Positions 1-8,794 of a stretch of DNA of 64,000 nt are shown piece after piece. Both the position numbers and the translations under genes were made by a program. The notes under the pieces are model-generated. The model ran no database searches. It was given only the letters and a program-made list of their open reading frames with translations, and was not told the origin of the DNA. This DNA comes from Rhodobacter sp. SGA-6-6 (GTDB taxonomy: Bacteria; Pseudomonadota; Alphaproteobacteria; Rhodobacterales; Rhodobacteraceae): assembly GCF_011043545.1 (NCBI RefSeq), contig NZ_JAAKGP010000001.1, positions 496,001-560,000 of the forward strand, in the 5' to 3' direction. How positions within the stretch are numbered: position 1 is the stretch's first letter; every line of letters starts with the position of its first letter.

Positions 1-111
1 CCCGTTCTTCAGCCGGGCCAGCCGCAAGGGTTCGATCCAGGTGGTATAGTTGTTCTTGCCCACGCGCTGCATCAGCGCTTCCCGGACCTGGCCCCAAGTT
101 TCGTTCGTCAT
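1..111 (-). CDS. dnaA: Chromosomal replication initiator DnaA, 5' end only
   Basis: This is the N-terminal 37 codons of dnaA; the rest lies outside the window. The translation begins MTNETWGQVREALMQR and continues with NNYTTWIEPLRL, which matches domain I of alphaproteobacterial DnaA (helicase-loading and DnaA self-interaction domain). The start is the ATG whose complement is at 109-111. DnaA opens the origin and loads DnaB. In this family dnaA is commonly preceded by rpsT, as here. I saw no TTATCCACA-type DnaA boxes in the 450 bases upstream, so an adjacent origin is not supported. Confidence 0.93.
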   Translation of the reverse strand, partial: MTNETWGQVREALMQRVGKNNYTTWIEPLRLARLKNG

Positions 112-570
112 CGTTTGCCCGACCTGCATACCTTTTTCCCGGGTCCTGACGGCCCCCGGGGTCCTTCCTTGCACCCCACACGCGACCCGCACACGCCACG
201 GGGCCTGTCCGCCGCATCGGCAGGGACAGGCCGGACTCCGGTCCTGAGGAGGCAGGAACGACAAAGGGCGCCGCAGCGGACTGCAGCCCAAGGTCCTTCT
301 GGCCGGGATGCCACGGGCATCCTGTTAACATCTTGTCCGCAAACGAAATCCGCTATTTTCCGGCAAGCAGCCCGGCATTCTTTGGCAGCGCGGATTCAGT
401 CTGCGACCACGATCTGTCCCCCAAGACGAAGTGAATCGCAGGCTGACGCTAGCCCGGCCCCGGCGGGCACTGCAACCGAACATCTCGCTTGACAGGGATT
501 CCGTCGCGGCGAATCCCGGGACCCTTGGCAATTCGGCAACGGCCTGCCGAAAACGCCGTTCCGGGGGCCG
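112..570. other. dnaA upstream region, no gene seen
   Basis: About 460 bases between the dnaA start and the rpsT terminator. Open frames here have no recognisable product or good start. The stretch near 320-370 is less GC-rich than its surroundings and is the likeliest place for the dnaA promoter. It holds one GTTAAC (324-329), which contains a CtrA half-site but no second half at the right spacing. No DnaA boxes of the usual consensus were found. Confidence 0.5.
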
Positions 571-612
571 GAAAAACCAACGGGGACGCAGCCGGAAAGG
601 GCTGCGTCCCCG
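571..612 (-). terminator. Rho-independent terminator of rpsT
   Basis: A perfect 13-bp inverted repeat (CGGGGACGCAGCC at 581-593, GGCTGCGTCCCCG at 600-612) with a 6-base loop lies 23 bases beyond the rpsT stop. Read on the minus strand it is followed by TTGGTTTTT, giving a classic stem plus U-tract. It insulates rpsT from dnaA downstream. Confidence 0.9.
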
Positions 613-635
613 TCGATTTCCGCGATCCGAAAGGA

Positions 636-908
636 TCAGGCCTTGGCGGCCAGCGCCTTCACCCGCGACGACAGCCGCGACATCTTGCGCGACACGGTGT
701 TCTTGTGCAGCACGCCCTTGGTCACGCCGCGGGCCAGTTCCGGCTGGGCGTTCTTCAGCGCCTCGGCGGCGGCGGTCTGGTCGCCCGAGGCGATGGCCTC
801 CTCGACCTTGCGCAGGAAGGTGCGGATGCGCGAACGGCGCGCCTTGTTGACGGCATAGCGCGCCTCGGACTGGCGGGCGCGTTTCTTGGACTGGTCGGTA
901 TTGGCCAT
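636..908 (-). CDS. rpsT: 30S ribosomal protein S20
   Basis: A 90-residue, very basic protein with the S20 pattern: [13 protein letters not shown] start, an [16 protein letters not shown] helix and a C-terminal [19 protein letters not shown] segment. S20 binds 16S rRNA early in assembly of the small subunit. Length is typical for the family. The start has a good ribosome binding site (AAGGAG, complement near 911-918). The gene stands alone between enoyl-CoA hydratase and dnaA, with a strong terminator behind it, in the order usual for Rhodobacteraceae. Confidence 0.97.
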   Translation of the reverse strand: MANTDQSKKRARQSEARYAVNKARRSRIRTFLRKVEEAIASGDQTAAAEALKNAQPELARGVTKGVLHKNTVSRKMSRLSSRVKALAAKA

Positions 909-1054
909 GGAAGGCTCCTTGCGGTCTGTTCGATGTCTATTGCACGAAAGACCGAAGGCCCCGATCCGGGATCGGGTTCGATTCTTGCCTAAGCGGGCCC
1001 ACGCGCATGTGGGGCGGGCCTATAAGGCATCCACCGGGGAAAGGGAACAGGGAA

Positions 1055-1831
1055 TCAGCGGTCCCGGAACTGGGGCTGCCGCTTTTCCAGGAAGGCGGCC
1101 ATGCCCTCCTTCTGGTCCTCGGTGGCGAAGGCCGCATGGAACAGCCGGCGTTCGTGCAGAAGGCCCTCGGCCAGCGTGGTCTGCTCGGCCCGGTTCACCG
1201 CTTCCTTCACCAGCATGGCGGTGATCATCGACTTCTCGGCGATCTTGGCGGCGACCTTCATCGCCTCCTCGATCAGCGACTTGGCCGGCACCACGCGGCT
1301 GACCAGCCCGCAGCGTTCGGCCTCTGCCGCCTCCATGAAGCGGCCGGTCAGGTGCATGTCCATCGACTTCGACTTGCCCACCAGCCGGGTCAGCCGTTGC
1401 GTCCCGCCCATCCCCGCGACGATGCCGAGGTTGATCTCGGGCTGGCCGAATTTCGCGGTGTCGGCGGCGATGATGAAGTCGCAGATCATCGCCAGTTCGC
1501 AGCCGCCGCCCAGGCAATAGCCCGAGACCGCCGCGACGATCGGCTTGCGCACCCGCATGATCGCCTCGGCCTCAGGGCCGAAGAGGTTGTCGAAGAACAC
1601 GTCGGCGAAGCTTTTCCCCGCCATCTCCTTCACGTCCGCCCCGGCGGCGAAGGCCTTCTCCGAGCCGGTGATGACGATGCAGCGCACCTTGTCGTTGGCC
1701 TCGGCCTGCGTCACCGCGTCGGCCAGCTCGCGCATGATGGTGGTGTTCAGCGCGTTCAGCGCATCGGGGCGGTTCAGCCGGATCAGGGTGGTGTAATCCT
1801 CGATCTCGACGATCAGCGTCTCATAGGCCAT
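1055..1831 (-). CDS. Enoyl-CoA hydratase (crotonase family)
   Basis: 258 residues, the usual length of a single-domain crotonase. It hydrates trans-2-enoyl-CoA to 3-hydroxyacyl-CoA in fatty-acid or related acyl-CoA degradation in the cytoplasm. Family marks are the oxyanion-hole segment [12 protein letters not shown] near residue 60, the [12 protein letters not shown] block with the first catalytic Glu near 115, and the [19 protein letters not shown] block with the second catalytic Glu near 135. Both glutamates are present, so a true hydratase is likely. It lies between mutM and rpsT on the same strand. The exact acyl substrate cannot be told from sequence. Confidence 0.92.
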   Translation of the reverse strand: MAYETLIVEIEDYTTLIRLNRPDALNALNTTIMRELADAVTQAEANDKVRCIVITGSEKAFAAGADVKEMAGKSFADVFFDNLFGPEAEAIMRVRKPIVAAVSGYCLGGGCELAMICDFIIAADTAKFGQPEINLGIVAGMGGTQRLTRLVGKSKSMDMHLTGRFMEAAEAERCGLVSRVVPAKSLIEEAMKVAAKIAEKSMITAMLVKEAVNRAEQTTLAEGLLHERRLFHAAFATEDQKEGMAAFLEKRQPQFRDR

Positions 1832-1887
1832 GGCTCTGTCCCCCGGATGTCGCGCGGACTCCTAGCAGAGGCCGCAGGATAGGCAAG

Positions 1888-2739
1888 TCACCGCTGGCAG
1901 GCGGGACAGTAGAAGCTGGAGCGGCCGGATTGCACGATCCGTTCCACCGTGCCGCCGCAGCCCGGCGCGGTGCAGGGCTGGCCCTCGCGGTCGTAGACGC
2001 GGAAGCTGTGCTGGAAATAGCCCAGCTCGCCATTGGCCTGCCTGTGGTCGCGAAGCGACGATCCCCCGGCCTCGATCGCCTCGGCCAGCACCTCGCGGAT
2101 CAACGGCACCAGCGCCGCCGCCCGCGCCTCGCCCAGATCGCCGGCCGGCGTGGCCGGGTGCAGGCCGGCGCGGAACAGCACCTCGCAGACGTAGATGTTC
2201 CCCAGCCCCGCCACCAGATGCTGGTCCAGCAGCGCCGCCTTCACCGGCGTCCGCCGCCCGGCCAGCGCAGCGGCCAGATAGGGCCCGTCGAAGCTGTTCC
2301 CCAAGGGCTCCGGCCCCAGCGTCGCCAGCAGCGGATGCGTCTCTGCACCGGCGGTTCCGACCAGATCCATCGCCCCGAAGCGGCGGGCGTCGTTGAAGGT
2401 GACGCGGCCGCCGCCCTCCATCTCCAACACCACATGGTCGTGCTTCTGCGGCGCCGGGTGGTCGTGGTGGAAGCCGCCGAGCATCGCGCCTGAGACCAGC
2501 ATCCGCCCCGACATGCCCAGATGGATCAGCAGCGTCTCGCCGGTCGACAGGTCGGCCAGGATGTATTTCGACCGCCGCCGCAGCGCCTGCACCTGCGCGC
2601 CGCGCAGCCGCTCCGCCATCCGCGGCGGGAAGGGCCAGCGCAGGCCCTCGCGGTTCACCCGCGCCTCCAGGATGCGGCGGCCCTCCATCACCGGCAGCAG
2701 GCCGCGGCGGACGGTTTCCACTTCGGGCAGTTCGGGCAT
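1888..2739 (-). CDS. mutM: Formamidopyrimidine-DNA glycosylase
   Basis: 283 residues. Base-excision repair enzyme that removes 8-oxoguanine and formamidopyrimidines and nicks the DNA by its AP-lyase activity. The start chosen gives [10 protein letters not shown]: Pro2 (nucleophile after Met removal) and Glu3 are catalytic, so upstream extension of the frame is excluded. A conserved Lys lies in RRSKYIL (about 58). The C-terminal zinc finger shows four Cys (CTAPGC then YCPAC). It is divergent from ubiE, with about 130 bases of shared promoter region between them. Confidence 0.97.
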   Translation of the reverse strand: MPELPEVETVRRGLLPVMEGRRILEARVNREGLRWPFPPRMAERLRGAQVQALRRRSKYILADLSTGETLLIHLGMSGRMLVSGAMLGGFHHDHPAPQKHDHVVLEMEGGGRVTFNDARRFGAMDLVGTAGAETHPLLATLGPEPLGNSFDGPYLAAALAGRRTPVKAALLDQHLVAGLGNIYVCEVLFRAGLHPATPAGDLGEARAAALVPLIREVLAEAIEAGGSSLRDHRQANGELGYFQHSFRVYDREGQPCTAPGCGGTVERIVQSGRSSFYCPACQR

Positions 2740-2869
2740 GGGCGACTCCTTTGCCGCCATCTTCCCCGATCCCGCCCCGCCCGCAACCCGCCCGCTGCGG
2801 CAGTTTGCGGTTTCCCTCCGGCCCCCCGCGGGGCTATACCGCCGCAGACAGCATCTCCACGGGCCAGAC

Positions 2870-3619
2870 ATGAGCGGCGAGGACAAGACCACCCATTTCG
2901 GCTACCGCGACGTGCCCGAGGCCGAAAAGGCCGGCATGGTCCACGGCGTCTTCTCCCGCGTCGCCAGCAAATACGACGTGATGAACGACCTGATGTCGAT
3001 GGGCATCCATCGCGTCTGGAAGGATGCGATGATGGACTGGCTGGCCCCCCGGCCCGGGCAGCGCCTCCTGGACGTGGCGGGCGGCACCGGCGACGTGGCC
3101 TTCCGCTTCCTGAAACGCGCGCCCGGGGCGACGGCGGTGGTCTGCGACATGACCGAGCCGATGCTGGTCGAGGGCCGCAAACGGGCCGAGGCCGAGCAAT
3201 TGGCCGCCTCCCTCGACTGGGTGGTCGGCGACGCCATGGCCTTGCCATTCCCCTCGAACAGCTTCGACACCTACACCATCAGCTTCGGCATCCGTAACGT
3301 CACCCGCATTCCCGATGCGCTGGCCGAGGCGTATCGCGTCCTGAAACCCGGCGGCCGGCTGATGGTGCTGGAGTTCAGCCAGATCCCCAACGACCTGATG
3401 CAGAAGGTCTACGACCTCTATTCCTTCAACGTCATCCCGGTGATGGGCCAGATCGTGGCCGGGGACCGCGACTCCTATCAATATCTGGTGGAATCGATCC
3501 GCAAATTCCCCGATCAGGAGACCTTCGCCGGCATGATCCGGCAGGCCGGTTTCGCCCAGGTCAGATACCGCAACCTGACCATGGGCATCGCCGCCCTGCA
3601 TTCCGGCTGGAAGATCTGA
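2870..3619 (+). CDS. ubiE: Ubiquinone/menaquinone C-methyltransferase UbiE
   Basis: 249 residues. SAM-dependent C-methyltransferase of ubiquinone biosynthesis. The N-terminal [12 protein letters not shown] segment and the [18 protein letters not shown] block are UbiE signatures; the SAM-binding glycine motif [12 protein letters not shown] sits at about residues 67-77, and [11 protein letters not shown] and [16 protein letters not shown] follow. The start used ([13 protein letters not shown]) agrees with family length; the open frame extends further upstream but not as a UbiE. One base separates its stop from the ubiB start, so the two are coupled. Confidence 0.97.
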   Translation: MSGEDKTTHFGYRDVPEAEKAGMVHGVFSRVASKYDVMNDLMSMGIHRVWKDAMMDWLAPRPGQRLLDVAGGTGDVAFRFLKRAPGATAVVCDMTEPMLVEGRKRAEAEQLAASLDWVVGDAMALPFPSNSFDTYTISFGIRNVTRIPDALAEAYRVLKPGGRLMVLEFSQIPNDLMQKVYDLYSFNVIPVMGQIVAGDRDSYQYLVESIRKFPDQETFAGMIRQAGFAQVRYRNLTMGIAALHSGWKI

Positions 3620-3620
3620 G

Positions 3621-5156
3621 TTGCGCGGCCCGCACAACATCTGGCGGCTGGTCCGCACGCTGGCCACGATGGAGCGCACCGGCGCCATCGGCCAGGTGCT
3701 GGAAGCGATGCAGGCCCCGCCGCGGCTGCGGGTGGCGGCGCGCATCCTCGGCTGGCCGTTCAAATGGATGGGCCTGCGCGGCGATCCCGACCTGCCGCCG
3801 CTGACCCGGGCGCTGACCGCGCTCGGCCCGGCCTACATCAAGTTCGGCCAGGTGCTCTCCACCCGCCCCGACATCGTCGGCGAAGAGATGTCCGGCCAGT
3901 TGAAATACCTGCAGGACAAGCTGCCGCCCTTCCCCACCGCCATCGCCAAGGCCATGGTCGAGGCCGAGCTGCAGGTGCCGGTGGACGAGCTGTTCTCCGC
4001 CTTTTCGGAACCCGTCGCCGCCGCCTCGATCGCGCAGGTCCACCGCGCCACCATGGCCGCGACCGGGCAGGACGTGGCGGTCAAGGTGCTGCGCCCCAAC
4101 ATCGAGCGCGCCTTCCGCAAGGACCTCGACGCCTTCTACCTTGCCGCGATCTGGATCGAGCGGCTGGCCCCGTTCTCGCGCCGCCTGCGCCCGCTGGACG
4201 TGGTGGCGCATTTCGAGGGCGTGGTGCTGGGAGAGCTGGACCTGCGGCTGGAATGCTCCGCCGCCTCGGAATTCGCCGACAACACCGCCGGCGACGCCGG
4301 GTTGATCGTGCCGAAGCCGGTCTGGTCGGCCTCGGGCCGCACGGTGATGACCATCGCCTGGGCCGAGGGCATCGGGCTGAACGAACTGGCAGCGATGGAC
4401 GCCGCCGGCATCGACCGCGTGGCGCTCGGCGCCCGGGTGCTGCAGCTGTTCCTCAGCCACGCCCTGCGCGACGGCTTCTTCCACGGCGACATGCACCAGG
4501 GCAACCTGAAGGTCACGCCCGCCGGCGACCTGATCGCCTACGACTTCGGCATCATGGGCCGGATCGACGAATACACCCGCCGGGTCTATGCCGAGATCCT
4601 GATGGGCTTCATCCGCAAGGACTACCGCCGCGTCGCCGAAGTGCATTTCGAGGCGGGCTACGTGCCCCCCGACCGCGACATCGACGAATTTGCCCGCGCC
4701 CTGCGGGCGGTGGGGGAGCCGATCTTCGGCATGGAGGCCAGCCGGATTTCCATGGCGCGGCTGCTGTCCTACCTCTTCGAGGTGACCGAGCGTTTCGGGA
4801 TGGAGACGCGCACCGAACTGATCCTGCTGCAGCGCACCATGGTGGTGGTGGAGGGCGTGGCACGGTCGCTGGACCCGCATATCAACATCTGGCAGGTCGC
4901 CCGCCCGGTGGTGGAAGGCTACATCCGCAAGCACATGGGCCCGCAGGCGGTGCTGCGCGACCTCTTGCTGACCGCCCGGGTCTTGGCCCGCTTCGGCCCC
5001 AAGCTGCCCGCGCTGGTCGAAGCGCAGCTGATCCGCGCCGGCAACCCCGGCGCGCCGGTGAAGCTCCTCCGCCGCGACCGGGCCTGGCGCTGGTGGCCCC
5101 TGCCCGCCATCGCCGCAGCCCTTGCCGCCGGCGCGGTGCTGGCCCGGCTGTTCTGA
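3621..5156 (+). CDS. ubiB: Ubiquinone biosynthesis atypical kinase UbiB
   Basis: 511 residues of the ABC1/ADCK/UbiB family, needed for aerobic ubiquinone synthesis at the inner membrane. Visible marks: the family-specific KFGQ motif (74-77), the alanine-rich loop AAASIAQVH (about 133-141) in place of a Gly-rich loop, Lys155 in VAVKVL, the HGDMHQGN catalytic loop (288-295), DFG (308-310), and a hydrophobic C-terminal tail (about 490-511) that anchors it. The start is a TTG one base after the ubiE stop. In many alphaproteobacteria coaBC follows; here the next gene is flagellar and points the other way. Confidence 0.96.
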   Translation: MRGPHNIWRLVRTLATMERTGAIGQVLEAMQAPPRLRVAARILGWPFKWMGLRGDPDLPPLTRALTALGPAYIKFGQVLSTRPDIVGEEMSGQLKYLQDKLPPFPTAIAKAMVEAELQVPVDELFSAFSEPVAAASIAQVHRATMAATGQDVAVKVLRPNIERAFRKDLDAFYLAAIWIERLAPFSRRLRPLDVVAHFEGVVLGELDLRLECSAASEFADNTAGDAGLIVPKPVWSASGRTVMTIAWAEGIGLNELAAMDAAGIDRVALGARVLQLFLSHALRDGFFHGDMHQGNLKVTPAGDLIAYDFGIMGRIDEYTRRVYAEILMGFIRKDYRRVAEVHFEAGYVPPDRDIDEFARALRAVGEPIFGMEASRISMARLLSYLFEVTERFGMETRTELILLQRTMVVVEGVARSLDPHINIWQVARPVVEGYIRKHMGPQAVLRDLLLTARVLARFGPKLPALVEAQLIRAGNPGAPVKLLRRDRAWRWWPLPAIAAALAAGAVLARLF

Positions 5157-5403
5157 CCGGGGCGGTCGTCCAGCAGCGAGAGCCCGCACATCATTCCATG
5201 GCCCTGCGGAGCCGATTGCCGCAGCCCGTGGCGGGGTCGCCCTGCTGCCAGTCTGATCGGGCGCAACCCAGCCCCGAAGCGGGTTTGCCTAGCCATGCCT
5301 TCCACGCCCTTGGCCGTTCGGGCGCGGTTTCGCTAATGCCCGGGGCGCAGAAGGCCCGGCGCTATCGACCATGCGCTGCCGCAATCCCTTGCGGCCGCCC
5401 CGA

Positions 5404-6060
5404 TCACGGCGGGCTGCGCAGCGCGGTGATCTCGGCCGCCAGCACCTCGATCCCGCCCTCGAACACCAGCCGCACCCCGCCGCTGCCGCCCCGGGCCTCG
5501 ATGACGCGGCCATAGTGTTCCACCGGGTCTTCCTGCACCACCTCGCCGTCGCGCCAGCTTTCCAGCGTCAGGCTGTAGCGGCCCTCGGGCAGCGGATCGC
5601 CTTCCGCATCGCCGCCCAGCCATTGGTAAAGCTCCGCCGAGACCGGCAATTCCTCGCGCGAGACGGTGTTGCCCTCGGCATCCTTGACCACCAGCACCGC
5701 CCGGTCGGCATTGGCCACCGGGTTCGGTGCCAGCGTCACCGGGCGGCCCGCATACCAGACATCCGCCGCCGCCCGCGCCTCCTGCCCGACCCAGCCGGCC
5801 AGTTGCGACATGCCGACCAGCGAGAACTGCGCCGCCAGCGATTCCAGCAGCTGGTTGGTCTGCACCTGCTGCTCCACCCCCGAGAAGGTGGCCAGCTGCA
5901 TGGCATATTCCGTCGATTCCATCGGGTTCAGCGGGTCCTGGTTCTGCATCTGCACCGTCAGCATCTTCAGGAAGGTGGTGAAATCGGAGCTGAGCGCATT
6001 GGCCGCCTGCCCCGCCGGTTTGGAATAGGAGGTGGAACTGCCGGTCTCGGTGACATTCAT
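5404..6060 (-). CDS. flgD: Flagellar hook assembly scaffold FlgD
   Basis: 218 residues. FlgD caps the growing hook and guides hook subunits into place. The N-terminal block SDFTTFLKMLTVQMQNQDPL followed by NPMESTEYAMQLATFSGVEQ is diagnostic for FlgD; the C-terminal half is the Ig-like/tudor region with the EGRYSLTLES stretch. It lies 9 bases downstream of fliK on the same strand, the usual pairing. The hook gene flgE is not next to it. Confidence 0.95.
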   Translation of the reverse strand: MNVTETGSSTSYSKPAGQAANALSSDFTTFLKMLTVQMQNQDPLNPMESTEYAMQLATFSGVEQQVQTNQLLESLAAQFSLVGMSQLAGWVGQEARAAADVWYAGRPVTLAPNPVANADRAVLVVKDAEGNTVSREELPVSAELYQWLGGDAEGDPLPEGRYSLTLESWRDGEVVQEDPVEHYGRVIEARGGSGGVRLVFEGGIEVLAAEITALRSPP

Positions 6061-6069
6061 GGTCTGTCC

Positions 6070-7878
6070 TCAGATGCGAAGATAAAGCCCGCCGCCGGGC
6101 CGGTCGGGGCGGGCCGCGGCTGGCAGGGAAGCAACCGCCTGCAAGGACGCCCCTGCGGCGGGCGCCTGCTCCGCCTCCGGCGCCGCGCCCGGCGGATTGC
6201 CGTCGCCGGCCCCCGGCCCGGACCAGCGCCCGAAGCTGAGATCCAGCCCCGGATGCCCTGCCGCCCGCAATTCGGCCGCCAGTTCTCCGGCATGGCGGCG
6301 CAGCAGGTCCAGCGTATCCTGCCGCTCGGCCGCGACGGTCATCACCAGCCGGTCGCCCTCCTGCCGCAGGTCGATGCGGACGTGGCCCAGTTCCTCCGGC
6401 GCCAGCCGCAGTTCGGTCACCGGGCCGTCCGGGGACAGCGCCTGCACGATCTGCACCTGAACCGGCGGCGCGAGGGCTGCCTGCCCCGGATCGGCGCGCG
6501 GCGATGGGTGGTGGATGGGGGAAACCGAATGGTCCACCGGCGCCGCAATGACTTGCGGGGAAGGCGTTGCGGGAGACGGACCGGGCGCCGCGGGTCCGGC
6601 ACGGTCTGCCCCAACACCCGAGGGGGCCACCTCAACCGGACGCGATGCGGCTGCCGGGTCCTCCACCGCTCCAGGATTCACCTCTGCGGGTTTTATCTCT
6701 CCCGGCACCGCAGCAACCTCCGCCCCTTCCGCCACCCCGCCCGCCTCCACGATGACGGGTCCGGGCCGAGGGAGGACCGCCTCGCCCGGCTCGGGAACCG
6801 AGGCCGCCGCAGCACCGATCACCGAGGCCACAGGCCCCGTCTCCGGCGCCGGCCAGAGCGACCGCCACACCCGCTCTTCCCGCGCCATCCCGGGCTGCGA
6901 TGGCTCCTTGGCCCGAACCACCTCCGGGTTTCCGGGCGGATCGACGGCGGGGATGGCATCTCCCTCCGCCCCGACGGTGGTGGTTCCTTCGATGGGACCG
7001 GATTGCCTCGGCGGGCGGGGCAGCACCTGTCTGTCCGGCGCTACCTCCTCGGCCGGAACGGGCTGCGCCGGCGGGGATGATGAGGGAGACGGGGCTGCGG
7101 ATAGGGCCGGCGAAAAGGAGAGAACAGTCCGCGCGGCCCGCAGAACCTCCTGCCCGCCGTCTGCCTTTTCCTGCGGCCCGAAAGCCGCGGCGACCGGCGC
7201 CCCATCGCGCGACGGCGTTGGCAGTTCTGCACCAATCGGACTCGCAGGGACTGCGCCGACCGAGTCGGCAGCCGCAACCGCCGGCTGCGGCACAGGTGAT
7301 GCAAGTGGCCCGTCCTCCTGCACTTCCGGCGCAGGCCGATCCGGCTGCACCGCCGCAACGCTCTCCCCCATCTGCACAGACGGTGGTTCGGCCGGCGGAA
7401 CTGCGACCGCAGAAACCGGCACGGGAACGGAAAGGGCGCTGACGGAACCCTCCGCAGCGGGGAGCCCGTCTCCGGCGGGCCGGGCCGTCATATGCAGGCC
7501 TTCGTTCGGATCAATTGCGTCGGTCGGGCGATCCGCCACAGGCTCCGGCTCTAGGTTTTCCGCCGGTAGCGCGGGAAGCAACGCCGTTTCCGCCGCACGA
7601 GGCGAATCCAAAGGAGCATCTGAATCCTCCGGCAGGCCGGGGCTCTCCGACCCGTCCGCCGCTGTCTCCGGCGCCGACAACGTGGCAAGGGAAGAAACCG
7701 GCCAGAACAGCAGCGAGACCTCCAACACCGGGCCGGTCGCAACGGTTTCCAGCGGGTCTGCATCCTCCCCCAGCAGCGCCATAAACGCCGCAGGATCGGC
7801 GGCACCTTCCCCCGCTTCGGCCGGCAAGGGGGCGAGGAGCGGGAGGGGAAGGGCCGGAAAGATCGGTATCTGCGTCAT
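6070..7878 (-). CDS. fliK: Flagellar hook-length control protein FliK
   Basis: 602 residues from the start MTQIPIFPALPLPLL. FliK is exported and measures hook length, then switches FlhB to filament substrates. The middle is a long Pro/Ala/Glu-rich, low-complexity ruler region; the C-terminal domain carries the recognisable TELRLAPEELGHVRIDLRQE segment followed by a helix with DLLRRHAGELAAELRAAG, matching the Flg_hook domain. The frame stays open far upstream, but the residues there are not FliK-like and the divergent flgJ-like gene needs that space. Assignment rests on the C-terminal domain and on flgD directly downstream. Confidence 0.9.
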   Translation of the reverse strand: MTQIPIFPALPLPLLAPLPAEAGEGAADPAAFMALLGEDADPLETVATGPVLEVSLLFWPVSSLATLSAPETAADGSESPGLPEDSDAPLDSPRAAETALLPALPAENLEPEPVADRPTDAIDPNEGLHMTARPAGDGLPAAEGSVSALSVPVPVSAVAVPPAEPPSVQMGESVAAVQPDRPAPEVQEDGPLASPVPQPAVAAADSVGAVPASPIGAELPTPSRDGAPVAAAFGPQEKADGGQEVLRAARTVLSFSPALSAAPSPSSSPPAQPVPAEEVAPDRQVLPRPPRQSGPIEGTTTVGAEGDAIPAVDPPGNPEVVRAKEPSQPGMAREERVWRSLWPAPETGPVASVIGAAAASVPEPGEAVLPRPGPVIVEAGGVAEGAEVAAVPGEIKPAEVNPGAVEDPAAASRPVEVAPSGVGADRAGPAAPGPSPATPSPQVIAAPVDHSVSPIHHPSPRADPGQAALAPPVQVQIVQALSPDGPVTELRLAPEELGHVRIDLRQEGDRLVMTVAAERQDTLDLLRRHAGELAAELRAAGHPGLDLSFGRWSGPGAGDGNPPGAAPEAEQAPAAGASLQAVASLPAAARPDRPGGGLYLRI

Positions 7879-7986
7879 GCCTGCGACTTCTGCCGGATGT
7901 CGCACCCGTTCTGCCCGCAACGGGTTACCGTTTTCTTTACCGCTGCGCGGAATGATCGGGAAAATCCGAACGACCGGGAGGGAAGG

Positions 7987-8265
7987 ATGGACGTGACGAG
8001 ACCGGGCCCGCCACCGCCCGCCGCACTCCCCACGCGCGACACCGCCCTGATGGCCCGCGCCAAGGAGCTGGAGGCGGCCTTCCTGGCCGAAATGCTGGGC
8101 CATGCCGGGATGGACGCCGAATCGGACGGCACCTTCGGCGGCGGCATCGGCGAGGAGCAGTTCGCCTCGTTCCTGCGGCAGCAACAGGCGCGGATGCTGG
8201 TGGAGCGCGGCGGCATCGGCCTGGCCGAATCGCTGTTCCGCGCCATGGGAGGAAAAGATGGCTGA
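7987..8265 (+). CDS. Rod-binding protein, FlgJ N-terminal type
   Basis: 92 residues from the ATG at 7987, which follows a GGGAGGGAAGG ribosome binding region. It matches only the N-terminal rod-binding domain of FlgJ: a long helix with AKELEAAFLAEMLGHAGM, then FGGGIGEEQFASFLRQQQ and GGIGLAESLFRAM. FlgJ in enterobacteria adds a muramidase domain; this one has none, as in other alphaproteobacteria, and a separate lytic transglycosylase sits at 22448-23149. The frame is open further upstream but without a good start. It overlaps the next gene by 8 bases. Confidence 0.82.
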   Translation: MDVTRPGPPPPAALPTRDTALMARAKELEAAFLAEMLGHAGMDAESDGTFGGGIGEEQFASFLRQQQARMLVERGGIGLAESLFRAMGGKDG

Positions 8266-8584
8266 TTGCGCAGCATTGGAGACGATTCTGGACCGCAGCC
8301 GCGAGGCGCTGGCGGCGGGCGATCTGGCCGCGCTGGCCGGTCTTGCGGCGGAGACCGAGGCCGCGCTGGCCGACGCAGGGTGCTGCGGCCGGGCGCTGGC
8401 CGGGCGGCTGGCCGAGAAGGCGCGGCGCAACGAAAGGCTGATCGCCGCGGCGCTGGCCGGTGTCCGCGCCGCCCGGCGGCGGGCGCAGGACCTGACCGAC
8501 CAAGGCCGGTTCTCCACCTACGACGCGGGCGGGCGGCGCGGCCAGCCGGGGCTGGTGGCGGCAACCCCGGCGCGCAGGCTCTAG
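8258..8584 (+). CDS. Small helical flagellar protein, possibly a FlgN-like chaperone
   Basis: 108 residues, Ala/Leu/Arg-rich and mostly helical, starting MADCAALETILDRSREAL and overlapping the flgJ-like gene by 8 bases. No strong motif. Its size, helical N-terminus with paired hydrophobic repeats and its place between the rod-binding protein and flagellin fit a FlgN-type export chaperone for hook-filament junction proteins, but this is an inference from position and composition only. The C-terminus ends in a short Arg/Gly-rich tail. Confidence 0.55.
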   Translation: MADCAALETILDRSREALAAGDLAALAGLAAETEAALADAGCCGRALAGRLAEKARRNERLIAAALAGVRAARRRAQDLTDQGRFSTYDAGGRRGQPGLVAATPARRL

Positions 8585-8630
8585 GGTCGTTCAAATGCGC
8601 GGCAGTTTCCGGCTGCGGGCCGGGGCCGCC

Positions 8631-8645
8631 TTAAGACCCCGCTAA
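8631..8645. promoter_or_regulatory. Candidate CtrA site upstream of flagellin
   Basis: TTAA-GACCCCG-CTAA matches the CtrA consensus TTAA-N7-TTAA at 7 of 8 fixed positions, 150 bases before the flagellin start. In such GC-rich DNA this match is unlikely by chance, and near matches occur at 13717 and 27729 in front of other flagellar operons. CtrA control of flagella is established in Rhodobacter and relatives; binding here is inferred. Confidence 0.6.
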
Positions 8646-8670
8646 CCGCCTCCCGCCATCCTGCCCCCTG

Positions 8671-8710
8671 CATCCCATGCCGGGATGGCGCCGCCGGGGG
8701 GACCGGCGGC
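8671..8710 (+). promoter_or_regulatory. Two tandem hairpins in the flagellin leader
   Basis: Two perfect stems lie between the CtrA-like site and the flagellin gene: CATCCC/GGGATG (8671-8687, 5-base loop) and GCCGCCGG/CCGGCGGC (8690-8710, 5-base loop). If transcription starts near 8650-8670 they sit in the 5' untranslated region, where FlbT is known to act on flagellin mRNA in Caulobacter. flbT is encoded three genes on. Function is inferred. Confidence 0.5.
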
Positions 8711-8794
8711 AGCGGCCAGAACGCTGGAACCGCCGCGCGACAGCGGCAAGCAACGCTCCGCGCAAAGCGCCGGAAGCCAAGGAAGGAACGGAAC

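Noticed and set aside
324-329. GTTAAC near dnaA as a CtrA site
   Set aside because: Only one half-site; nothing resembling TTAA stands 7 bases away on either side.
112-570. Replication origin next to dnaA
   Set aside because: No cluster of DnaA boxes and no clear AT-rich unwinding region.
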